64,000 bases of DNA from Sinonovacula constricta. Its lineage: Eukaryota > Mollusca > Bivalvia > Cardiida > Solecurtidae. Location of the stretch: positions 3,529,660-3,593,659 of the forward strand of contig CM017567.1 in assembly GCA_007844125.1 (NCBI GenBank), in the 5' to 3' direction. The notes under the pieces are model-generated. The model was not told where the DNA came from. It did not search any database and saw only the letters and a list, made by a program, of their open reading frames with translations. The position numbers were made by a program, and so were the translations under genes. Below, piece after piece: positions 54,641-63,604 of this stretch. Numbering within the stretch: position 1 is the stretch's first letter; every line of letters starts with the position of its first letter.

Positions 54641-56760
54641 ACAAGCGTTCATATTTGGGATTAAAAATAACACTATGTGCTGGATTTTTAGGATTAGACT
54701 TAACTTTTGTTATGAACTGAAGCGCAAGTTTCTCTCGTCGAAGGTATAATGATGGGTCATTAGCTTCAACGTAAAGGCTTTCTACAGGAGAGGTCCTGAA
54801 AGCTCCAAGGGCCAGACGGAGTCCCTGGTTGTGGACAACGTCTAGCATCTGGAGATATGACCTCCTAACAGGCCCGTAAACAATGCTACCATAATCTAAT
54901 TTCGATCTTACTAGTGATCTATAAAGTTGCAATAAAACTTTCCTATCAGCTCCCCAGTCGGTATGGAATAAAAATTTCAACAGGTTAAGAGATTTAAGAC
55001 ATTTAGATTTTACATATTTAATATGCGGTATAAAAGATAATTTACTGTCAAATATGACACCAAGAAACTTCGTTTCCTTGACGACAGGAATACGAATGCT
55101 ATTAAGAAATAACTCAGGATCGTTGTGCAAAGTTCTTTTCTGACAAAAATGTACGCAGTTTGTTTTGGTGGGTGAAAATTTAAAACCATTGTTGTTACTC
55201 CAAGTATGTAATTTGTTAAGGCATTGTTGTAATTGCCTTTCTATCGTATTCATATTTTTGGAACGATAACATATAAGGAATTTGTCCACATATAGTTAAC
55301 AATCTACGCCATTATTTAGCGTTTTTACAAAGTTATTTATTTTGATGTTAAAGAGAGTAACTGACAAAATACTACCCTGAGGGACACCTTGTTCCTGTTT
55401 ATGAACAGAACACAAGGTAGACCCAACTTTAACTTGAAAATTTCTGTCAGAAAGAAAACTGTCAATAAATGTGGGTAAACGACCCTTGAGACCAAGGTCA
55501 CCTAAATCTTTTAAAATCCCATGTGTCCATGTAGTATCGTATGCCTTTTCAAGGTCAACGAACACCGCTACGAGGTGTTCCTTCTTGATAAAGGCATCGC
55601 GTATAAAGGTTTCAAATCGAACGAGATGATCGAGTGTACTGCGTTGGTTTCTGAATCCACTTTGAAATTCAGTGAGTAAATTATATGATTCAAGATACCA
55701 AACGAGTCTATTATTTATCATCCGTTCTAAAGTTTTACAAATACAACTAGTGAAAGCAATTGGCCTGTAACTTACAGGATCTATTGGATCCTTGCCTTGT
55801 TTAGGTATCGGAATGACGAATGCATTTTTCTAAGAATATGGAACTTTATCAGAAAACCAAATTTCATTAAAAATAGACAACAGTAAATTTAAAGATGTAT
55901 GCGGCAGATGTTTCAAAAACTGGTAGGGAATATCATCTGGTCCAGCAGCAGTATCATGAGATTTATTCAAGTTCTCTTAGAGAAAAGGGTTGATTGTAAT
56001 TTTCATTATTGTTTGAATTAAAGTTGATTTTACTTTTCTCAACCCGATTCTTTACATTTTGAAATTGTTTCGAGTAGTTTTCGGAAGACGAATTTTTTGC
56101 AAAACTTTTAGCAAGAGTGTCTGAAATTTCTTTTTTCTTTCTTATTATTGAGTTATTAGTTTTTAAATGGTTTACTGTTGCTGAAGAAGATTTAGCGCTG
56201 ATTTTTCTTATGGCTGACCAGACATTTTTGACCGAAGTTTTGCTGGTTATACCAGAAACAAATTTCTGCCAAGATGTTCTTTTGGCTTGTTTAATGATTC
56301 GCCTACTCTTTGCCCTTTCATTTTTGACATTATCTAAATTTAAATTAGCAGTGGTAGGACGAATATTTAATTTCTTATGTGCTGCTCTACGTTTTTTAAT
56401 AGATTTTTTGCATTCATCATTAAACCAAGGTTTGTTACGCTTTGACTTTGTCGTGGTCTTAGGTATACAATTTTCTGCTATGCTATGAAGAATTGTTGAG
56501 AATGATTGTATTTCATCATCAGAATTCAAATGTTGAAGTAGTCAATTCTTCATTACAGAATATTGAGAATAATTCCCAATTTGCTCTGTTCATTTTCCAA
56601 TAAGTATTATTGTCATTTAAGTTGACAGATTCGCTGGTTAATATTACAGGAAAATGACCACTTCCACATAAATCGTCATGTACATCCCAACTTTAATCAA
56701 GATATATAGAAGGGTAACATAAAGAAAGGCCAAGAGATGATTATGTCCTGAAGCAGGATG
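54528..56760 (-). pseudogene. LINE endonuclease C-terminus and reverse transcriptase (copy A)
   Basis: From 56,760 leftward: an endonuclease C-terminal segment ending in CGSGHFPVILTS (about 56,640); a basic linker (188-codon frame at 56,529-55,963); and a frameshift at about 55,965 into the RT region, which has an early stop near 55,833. RT motifs follow: YRPIAFTS, FQSGFRNQRSTLDHL, VDLEKAYDTTW (motif A), GVPQGSIL (motif B), then a TAA at about 55,293. At the catalytic motif C the sequence reads YVDK instead of YVDD. The thumb continues to AIYPFGLRMLEII. With a stop, a frameshift and a lost catalytic Asp, it cannot make an active RT. Confidence 0.87.
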
Positions 56761-56770
56761 TAAATAAGTT

Positions 56771-57789
56771 ATTTGTTATTGTTATTTGGGTTTTACGGCA
56801 CACCGACAGTTTATATAGGTCATACGGTGCCGAATACAGTTAAGGTTAACGTGAGCTGAATCAGGTTAAAACCTAAATATGTAAGTAAAAATATAAAAAT
56901 CTATAAAGTTAAAATAATGTGAAATATAATTGTAAACAAGTTAATACATTAAACAGCAAAAATGTATAACGTTAGCATAATAAACAGTAAAAATATATAA
57001 CTTATTAAGAATACCACTCTCGTTCAGAAAACGAAGAAGCGTAGTATCGGATACCGTCTTAAATAGTTCGTGTATATTATTGACATTAAAATATTTAGAC
57101 CGAATATGGCCTGTGTCAATACAATGTAATAAAATATGACTAACTGTCAGTGGTTCCTCGCAAGGAACACATTCAGGTTGAACTTCTCTCTTTAAGAGAT
57201 ATAAATGAGTTAGTCTAGTATGTCCAATGCGACAGCGGGCAAGAGCTACGTCTTCCCACCTACTTTCTCTGCAAGTAGAGATATTGGCACCGACGACAGG
57301 TTAAATAGCGTGTAATTTGTTATAAACAGTATTATCCCAACTAATTTGCCATTTGGTTAAAGTATATCGATTGATAAGTGGTTTAGAATCTGTGTGTGGG
57401 ATGCAAAGAATCTGTCTCAGTAAGGGCTGAGGCAGATTTTGCACTCTTATCTGCATCCTCGTTTCCTCGGATGCCTCCGTGACTAGGTAGCCAACAGAAA
57501 ACAATATTTTTATTACGACAAACTTCAAGTTTTAAAAGTAATTCTCTAATTAGGGGGTTGGAAAAATTAAGATTTTAATAGACTGTAATTCCGACAAGGA
57601 GTCAGTAAATATTTATCGCCAGGATGATCAGAAATAAAGTCAAGAGAAAGGTTAAGAGCCTGAATTTCGGCTGTAAAAATGGATGAGTCGGGTGGTAATT
57701 TTTGTTTAAAACAATGAATTTTACTTACGGAAGCACAGCCGACACATGAATCTGCTTTTGAGCCATCAGTATATATTTGAAAGTAGTTA
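56771..57789 (-). mobile_element. I-like LINE copy B, 3' part
   Basis: Same family as copy A. It has an AATAAC-type tail (56,765-56,790), a 3' UTR, the Cys/His C-terminal domain (57,060-57,300), the stop shared with copy A at 57,301, and a frameshifted RNase H to 57,789. It breaks off at GAAAGTAGTTA, in the middle of the RNase H start, where the DIRS-like element begins. The missing continuation is found at 62,715. The 75-codon frame at 57,301-57,528 is its RNase H C-terminus. Confidence 0.85.
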
Positions 57790-57982
57790 TATAATTTTCT
57801 GTGTTTGAGGAACGAATTAAAAGAAAATTAGTTTCCCTTGTTTGTAATGAAGTAACCGCCAGGTGGCGTTTTAAGTTGGCGGCAAGGCACGGTGATTTCG
57901 TGTTGTAAGCAGTAAAGTTGTCATTCAGCTTTGGGTAACCGAAAAGTAGACATCGATAATTTTTGAAGCGCTTTATTGACGA

Positions 57983-58749
57983 ATGGTGGAAAATTCGCAT
58001 ACACACGTGGAGCCGGGTTTGACATTGGGAGATTTATTTTATGAAGTAAGGCAGCAAAGAGCCGAGGTGCAAGCATTACGTGATGAATTTAAGGGTGCTT
58101 CGGATAGTGTAGCTTGTGAGGTTAAAAGGCTTAAGTCAGCACAGGAAATAAAATGGAAATATCAAGGAAATAAACTTCAGCACGAATTTTATTCCGGTGT
58201 GAGTAACCTTCTAACTCAGATATTGTGGTCTGTGGACAATAAAAAACCTGACTTTACAAGAGAATTGTACAACGAGGCTTTAGATAGCATAAAGAAGAGG
58301 AACAAGTTAATTCGTATTGCGGACTCCTCAACCGGCGGTTGGGAAACTGTACGCCAATATGAAACGAATCCGGTAGCTAGTGATTCGTAAGATGAATCGC
58401 GAATCATCAAGTCGGAGAACCGGGCGATCAAGCGGAAGCGCAACAGCTCCCGTGGTCGAGGTTCGATCAGCACACCGTATAGTTTTAGCGGTGTTCCTCC
58501 TACTAATCAACCGTGGAGTTCAAGCTCACAACTCAGACCAGAGGCAGGAAGGGGGAAACTTTTTCGTGGCCACTACGGCTACGGCAACGCTGTCTTCACA
58601 CCAGGAGCACCGTTCACGCAGTTCAGTGGCCCCGCCCTTGGATCCTGTTTTGCCTGTGGAGAAAGCTTACACCTCCGGAGAAACTGCCCCCACGTTCTTC
58701 GGGCCGCGTCTTCCCCCGTACCAGAAAACCAAACACAGAGCGGAAAGTA
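57983..58749 (+). pseudogene. DIRS-like gag with CCHC zinc knuckle, one in-frame stop
   Basis: Starts at ATG 57,983. One frame runs 255 codons to TAA 58,747-58,749, broken only by a TAA at 58,388-58,390. The first half is predicted coiled coil (VRQQRAEVQALRDEF), then KWKYQGNKLQHEF and the RNKLIRIADSSTGGWETVRQYE block characteristic of DIRS gag proteins. After the stop come a basic stretch (IKRKRNSSRGRG), a Gly/Tyr/Phe region (RGHYGYGNAVF) and a knuckle CFACGESLHLRRNC (C-x2-C-x4-H-x4-C, about 58,650-58,690). By family knowledge it binds element RNA. The overlapping frames at 58,380-59,054 (first half) and 58,513-58,788 are shadows. Confidence 0.85.
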
Positions 58750-58759
58750 ATCCATGCAC

Positions 58760-60777
58760 CAAGTTGGGCGATAACAACCAGTTGTTAAAAGATGAGTATT
58801 TCTTTGATCTTGATAGATTTACTCATGATCTTTATGAGTATGAACAGGGACAGAAACATATTATAGTCCGAGGTAGACTTAGACAAAATTTGCAATTTTG
58901 GAAAGATATAGGGGCAAACAGTTTTGTATTAGACATTATACAGAATGGTTATAAGCTTCCATTATTGACCAACCCTCCAGCTTCTTATAATAAGAACAAT
59001 AGGTCGGCCTTGTTAGAACAAGAATTTGTATTTGTTAGACAGAAACTTAATTGAAATGTGCTTAGTAAAGCCTTATGTAGTTAATCCTCTGTCTGTTTCT
59101 GTGCAGAATTCAGGAAAGAAAAGGCTCATTTTGGATTTACATGTAGTCAATAAACACATTTGGAAGCAATCTGTAAAATATGAAGATTTAAAGGTTGTTC
59201 TAGCTTATTTAAAAAAGGTGTTTTTCATGATTAAATTTGATTTGACAAGTGCATATCACTTTATTGAAATTTATAAACCTCATACTAAGTATTTAGGTTA
59301 CTCTTGGACTGATAAGTTAGGCAATACCTTTTATTACAAGTTTCTGGTGTTACCATTTGGCCTGTCTAGTGCTTGTGCAGTTTTCACCAAGGTCACGAGG
59401 CCTCTTATAGCAAAATGGAGAGGCGATGGGAAATTTGTCATACTGTTTCTTGATGATGGTTTCGGTTGTGCACATAATGTATCCGAGTGTAAACAATTAG
59501 CAACTCAGATTAAATCTGATTTGTTGATGTCTGGGTTTATTCCTAATGCGACAAAGTCTGAGTGGATACCTGTGCAAGTTTTAGATTATCTAGGTGTTTT
59601 ACTATATTCCCTAGAAGGTACGATGTTAATACCTGATCGCAGGATATGTTAAGCTTTAGACACGATTTCTGGCATATTCCACGCTATAAAAATACACAGA
59701 CGAGTTCCAGTACGCAAGTTGGCTAGCATAGTGGGACAGATTATTTCTATGTCATTGGTACTAGGTCATTTGTCACAAATCATGACTAGATATATTAGTT
59801 TTGATATTCTGAGTGCTACACATTGGGATGCTTACGTTCCTGTTTTGGAGGATAGTATAGAACAGTTACGACTTTGACAGTCCCATTTAAAACTTGTGAA
59901 CATTGTAGATTTGTTTGAACAGGTTAAATGGTCAAGGATAGTATTTTCTGAGGCAAGTCACAGTGGATACGCAGGGTATGAGGTCAACACTATCAATGGT
60001 GTATCCCAAGGTCAGTGGACAGCTGTTGAAGCAGTTCAGTCGTCAACATGGCGGGAACTAGTTGCTGTACTGCGTGTGCTGCAGTCATTGAGTAAAGGTT
60101 TGGTAAGTCATAGGGTTAAATGGTTTTCCGACAATCAAGCTGTTACTTCTATTGTAAAGAAAGGGTCTATGAAAAAACATCTTCAGGACATTGCAATTGA
60201 AATATTTAGAGTTTGCACAAGAAATTCTATTATACTGGAATTAGAGTGGGTTCCCAGGTAAGAAAATAATAATGCTGACTATTTGTCAAAGATTGTTGAT
60301 AACGACGACTGGGGTACTTCTGTTGCTATGTTTCAGTTACTGCAAAATAGGTTTGGTCAACTACAAATTGATTGGTTTGCATCAGAGCATAATGCTAAAT
60401 TGCCTAGATTTTACTCTAGGTTTTGAAATCCGTCTTCCACTGGTATTGATGCATTCACAGAGTCATGGCATCATGAATTTGGTCTTTTTGTATCGCCCAT
60501 ATCTATGGTGTATAGAGTCATTCGTAAAATGGAAGTGGACAGAGCGCGAGGTGTATTAGCTTTGCCATACTGGAAATCAGCAGTATTTTGGCCATTAATT
60601 TGCCCTAATGGCAATTTCATTGTAAATGTGATTGACTGGATAGATTTGCCCACGAGTAGAACTTATTATGTGAAGTGCAAAACTGGAAAGGGAATTTTCG
60701 GAAATGTTGATCTGAAGTTTAGAATGTTAGCTATGTTCATTGATTTTAAGGGAAACAACGTTAGATTGGAGTGCTAA
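58760..60777 (+). pseudogene. DIRS-like pol: RT, RNase H and Dam-like domain
   Basis: It begins in the frame ending at 59,054 (IIVRGRLRQNLQFWKDIGANSF... NGYKLPLL, the usual DIRS pol start), then shifts near 59,030-59,054 into the frame 59,026-60,777. RT motifs are LDLHVVNKHI, IKFDLTSAYHFIEI (motif A), LPFGLSSACAVFTKV (motif B) and LFLDDGFG (motif C, both Asp kept). RNase H has FSEASHSGYAGY (first Asp replaced by Glu), WRELVAVL, WFSDNQAV and NNNADYLSK. The C-terminal part (IDWFASEHNAKLPRFYS, DRARGVLALPYWKSAVFWPL) is the Dam-like domain of DIRS1 elements; its usual PP motif reads VSPIS. Within the second frame the only lesions are stops at 59,650, 59,876, 60,259 and 60,424. Confidence 0.88.
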
Positions 60778-61508
60778 CTAAGATTTTATTGGCCTATCTC
60801 CCTTGACAAACATTTGAGTAAACGGGGTAGTTGTACATGTTGTATACACATGGTATGTTTGTATTGGTTTGAGAGTGCGCTTGCATATTAATTTTAAACT
60901 ATACATGTACTGTTTGTTTTACAGTTGATTGAGAAGCTGTATAATATATGGCTTGAGGCAGTTTTGCCTGTGTTGTATACGAAAGCGGCATCGCTAAAGA
61001 AGGCGGCATCGCCAGGAGTTGATATTGTTGTACATGAGTATACCTGTCGATACTCAGGGCTATTTGATGAGTTGATATTTCATTGTTGTATATGAGTATA
61101 CCTGTCGGTACTCAGAGTTATTTGATGAGTTGATATTTTATTGATGTACATGAGTATACCTGTCGATACTCAGAGCTATTTGATGAGTTGATATTAGATT
61201 GTTATGCATGAGTATACATGTAGATACTCAAAGCGACTTCGCTATATAGTATGGCCGTATTGCCAGAACTGGATGTTATATATTGTTGTTTGTGGTATAA
61301 AATTATATAATTTTTGAGCGATAAGGCTATAGATAGGCGGTATTGTTTTTGTATATGAATTGTGTAAGAGATGTAGTCATTTTTACATGTATTACGATGC
61401 ATTATATTTGGTTATCGTGTAGAGCGTAATTGTTTCATTGATGTATGTTCATGTCGTAATATCAGATCATTTTAATTGATTCTTGGTTTATACATCTGTT
61501 TTTTTCAG
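60778..61508 (+). other. DIRS pol-recombinase spacer, possible intron
   Basis: 731 bp without coding. It contains the 58-bp hairpin repeats. It ends in CTGTTTTTTTCAG|ACTCAC at 61,495-61,508, a strong splice-acceptor-like sequence directly before the first recognisably coding residues of the recombinase gene. Spliceosomal introns have been reported in some DIRS-like elements (recollection). Confidence 0.45.
61010..61236 (+). repeat. 58-bp tandem repeat, four copies, each with a hairpin
   Basis: TGAGTAT...ATACTCA stems (7 bp, 8-base loop) start at 61,035, 61,093, 61,151 and 61,209, an exact 58-bp spacing. The rest of the unit is ATTTGATGAGTTGATATT. In copy 2 the inner pair becomes T-G, which keeps the RNA stem. 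In copy 4 the loop changes but both arms are intact. Confidence 0.9.
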
Positions 61509-62488
61509 ACTCACAAAGCAGACATTGAAGCGTTACCAGAAGTCTTGGCGGGCAAGGTGGACCTTCTCCCGGACCTACTACAGAAGTCCAGAGCCGTCAG
61601 TACCAGTCGCAAATACGAAAACAGTTTTATTCGTTGGAATAAATGGGCTTTGAACAGTGGGTTAGGGAGAGGGGATATTTTGCCTGCTAAGGCATTTACT
61701 GTAGCTATTTACTTGTATTCTTTAATTCAAAGTGCTTCAAGTCCTGCTTCAGTTATTTCGGCTTTTTATGCTATCAAATGGTTTCATGAAATGTATGATT
61801 TTAAGTCGCCAACAGATTCCAAATTAGTGTGTAATGTTTTGGAAGCAGGAATTTTTTTTTATCCAAACCAGTTGTTAAAAAGGAGCCTGTAATAGTGGAT
61901 ATTTTGCTTAAAGTGTACAACACGATTTATGAAGATTATAATCTGAAAAGTCAAAGTATCATTTGTGCGTGTTTGTTAGCATTTGCAGGTTTCATGCGCA
62001 TTTCTGAACTTCTTAATATCAAGGTGTCTGATATTATTCTTTTTGAAACTTATATGAATATATTCGTAGAAACAAGTAAGACTGATAAATATAGAGATGG
62101 AGCATGGATTACATTAGCAAGAACTGGAACATGTTTGTGTCCTGTGGACAATTCGAAAAAAACTGATAGAATGGGCTAAATTAAAGCCCAGTGATTTTCT
62201 ATTCTGTAATTTTTGGAAAACCCAAAATGGTTATACAGTGAGACAGTGTAACAAGCAGATGTCCTACACAAACTTACGTGACGAAATTTTAAGAGCACTA
62301 GCTCCACGTGTCAGTGATATTAAGAAATATTGTTTACATTCCTTAAGATCTGGTGGAGTCTCACGTGCTGCTAATAGAGGTGTAAAAGACAGACTGTTCA
62401 AACGTCATGGAGTGATTCAGCCTAAGATGGATATGTGAAAGACTCTTTACAAGAAAGATTATCTGTTTCATTAACATTGGGCCTTTAA
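61509..62488 (+). pseudogene. DIRS-like tyrosine recombinase, frameshifted
   Basis: The N-terminal domain has PDLLQKSRAVSTSRKYENSFIRW. A frameshift falls in a T9 run (61,853-61,861). Then come DILLKVYN, FAGFMRISELL (box I Arg), SKTDKYRDGAW and ARTGTCLCPV. A second frameshift falls in an A7 run (62,155-62,162). The next part contains HSLRSGGVSRAANRGVKDRLFKRHG (H-x-x-R and the following His), described here in pieces only. A small deletion just after that His and one stop separate it from the tail DGYVKDSL, whose Tyr (62,432-62,434) is in the position of the nucleophile. The tail ends LTLGL and TAA at 62,486. By family knowledge this enzyme integrates the circular cDNA; here it is inactive. Confidence 0.88.
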
Positions 62489-62714
62489 TTGTATGTAATT
62501 TGGACTAATAAGTTTAATATATAAGCTGAACAGATTAGTTATTAGGTATTTATCAATATTAATTATAATTTTACGGCGTGGGAGTGTCCCGTTCTTTATC
62601 GTTCATTCGGTATACCCAAGTGCTACATCTAACGATTTCCAAATTAAATGTTGAAATGGTATTCAGAGTTCGTATTGTTTGTTTGTTGAAGGTTTCGTAA
62701 TGGTAATCAGGAAA

Positions 62715-63140
62715 AGAGTATTTCTTGTCGCGCAGTTCGATAAAATTTGAGCTTTGAACGAGAGGGTCTGTTTTTGATTTAGTATTCATACTCAGAGATA
62801 AATCAACATCAGGAGTTTTAAATTGCCATGGTGGCAATTCCAAGACACTATTTTCCATTATTTGGTTTTAATTCAGATGTGATGATTGTATGAGTTCTAA
62901 TATCCGTAAACCAAACGGCCTAATTGTGTAAATAAGTTGCATTTTTATTATTCATTAGGCATATATCATTTTCGGCAATGAAGTCCTCTAACGTTTTACC
63001 CATATTATTATAATCAGAACATCCCCAAAATGGGCTATGTCCATTAAAATCCCCTTCAATAATATAAGGGGACGGTAATTGGTTTATTAAATCATCTAAT
63101 TTTGATTCTGGAATATCTGAGTTAGGTGGAAGATTTGTTT
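62715..63140 (-). mobile_element. I-like LINE copy B, 5' part (right of the DIRS element)
   Basis: It resumes the LINE exactly where 57,789 stops (AGAGTATTTCTTGTCG). It contains one linker unit (62,715-62,927), then GTAAATAAGTT at 62,928-62,938, then an endonuclease fragment. The latter reads IIEGDFNGHSPFWGCSDYN (GDFNxHxPxWG motif of LINE AP-type endonucleases) and NDICLMNNKNATYLH. The RT between endonuclease and linker is deleted. The 95-codon frame at 62,571-62,858 is a chance fusion of DIRS end and LINE. Confidence 0.85.
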
Positions 63141-63352
63141 TTGTTTTTGGAGTTTTACGGCACACCGACACTTGATCGGTCATACAGCGCCGAATACATT
63201 GAAGTTTAACGAAAATAGAATATAATCAGGTTAAAACTAAAAACATGTGAGCAGAAATAAAATTCGCATCAGTTTAAAAGTGTGAATTATAAGAGACAAC
63301 AGGTTAACATATTAAACAGTTAAAAATGTACAACGTTAGAATAATAAATACT
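63141..63352 (-). mobile_element. I-like LINE copy E, 3' end only
   Basis: The plus strand reads GGAGTTTTACGGCACACCGACACTTGATCGGTCATACAGCGCCGAATACATTGAAG, the family 3' motif, preceded by TTTGTTTTTGTTTTTGG (tail) and followed by TTAACATATTAAACAGTTAAAAATGTACAACGTTAG. It abuts the endonuclease fragment of copy B. Confidence 0.8.
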
Positions 63353-63450
63353 GTGAATTCATTTTATTTCATGGGCATTAAATTTCGTGGTTTTGATCAA
63401 AAAAGCATTTTCGTGGGGACATAAATTCGTGGTTTGAAGAAATTAAAAAA
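63353..63450 (+). repeat. Common dispersed repeat with TTCGTGG words
   Basis: CTGTGAATTCATTT...GGGCATTAAATTTCGTGGTTTTG, then TTTTCGTGGGGACATAAATTCGTGGTTTG. Units of this kind are abundant in molluscs and other lophotrochozoans (recollection). Confidence 0.6.
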
Positions 63451-63604
63451 TGCTCCACTTTTGCACTTTCGGTCCGATATCGGTGACAAACAGACAGACA
63501 GGCGCGTTCAAAGTAGACATCTAATTGTCTCTAAGGTGATAAGGCACTATTACTCCTGTCTCCCGCTAATGGGGTCGGCAATTGAGCATTAATCCGAGCC
63601 CCTT
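63451..63604. other. Non-coding spacer
   Basis: It contains GACAAACAGACAGACAGG and a GGGTCGGCAATTGAGC segment; no identity assigned. Confidence 0.35.

Larger units (their letters stand above)
53171..56770 (-). mobile_element. I-like non-LTR retrotransposon copy A, 5' truncated and rearranged
   Basis: On the minus strand the order is: endonuclease C-terminus (56,760-56,530), a basic linker, reverse transcriptase, a duplicated linker, RNase H, a Cys/His C-terminal domain, 3' UTR, and a CAAATA-type tail (53,168-53,190). RNase H after RT places it in the I superfamily (I or Nimb-like). The endonuclease N-terminus is missing. Stops and frameshifts, a lost catalytic Asp and a 224-bp internal duplication make it inactive. 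Confidence 0.88.
57790..62714 (+). mobile_element. DIRS-like tyrosine-recombinase retrotransposon, decayed
   Basis: A 4,925-bp element in the order gag (CCHC knuckle), RT, RNase H, Dam-like domain, 58-bp hairpin repeats, tyrosine recombinase. This is the gene order of DIRS1-like elements. Its ends are set by the interrupted LINE: the left flank ends GAAAGTAGTTA and the right flank resumes AGAGTATTTC, which are contiguous in copy A. There is at most one base of overlap and no target duplication, as expected for recombinase-mediated insertion. No long inverted terminal repeats were visible. TATAATTTT at the left end recurs at 62,564, a possible part of a split direct repeat or internal complementary region. 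Confidence 0.9.

Noticed and set aside
58513..58788. 91-codon plus-strand frame inside the DIRS element
   Set aside because: It overlaps gag in another phase; the gag frame carries the CCHC knuckle.
62571..62858. 95-codon minus-strand protein
   Set aside because: It is a chance in-frame fusion of the DIRS right end with the LINE linker.
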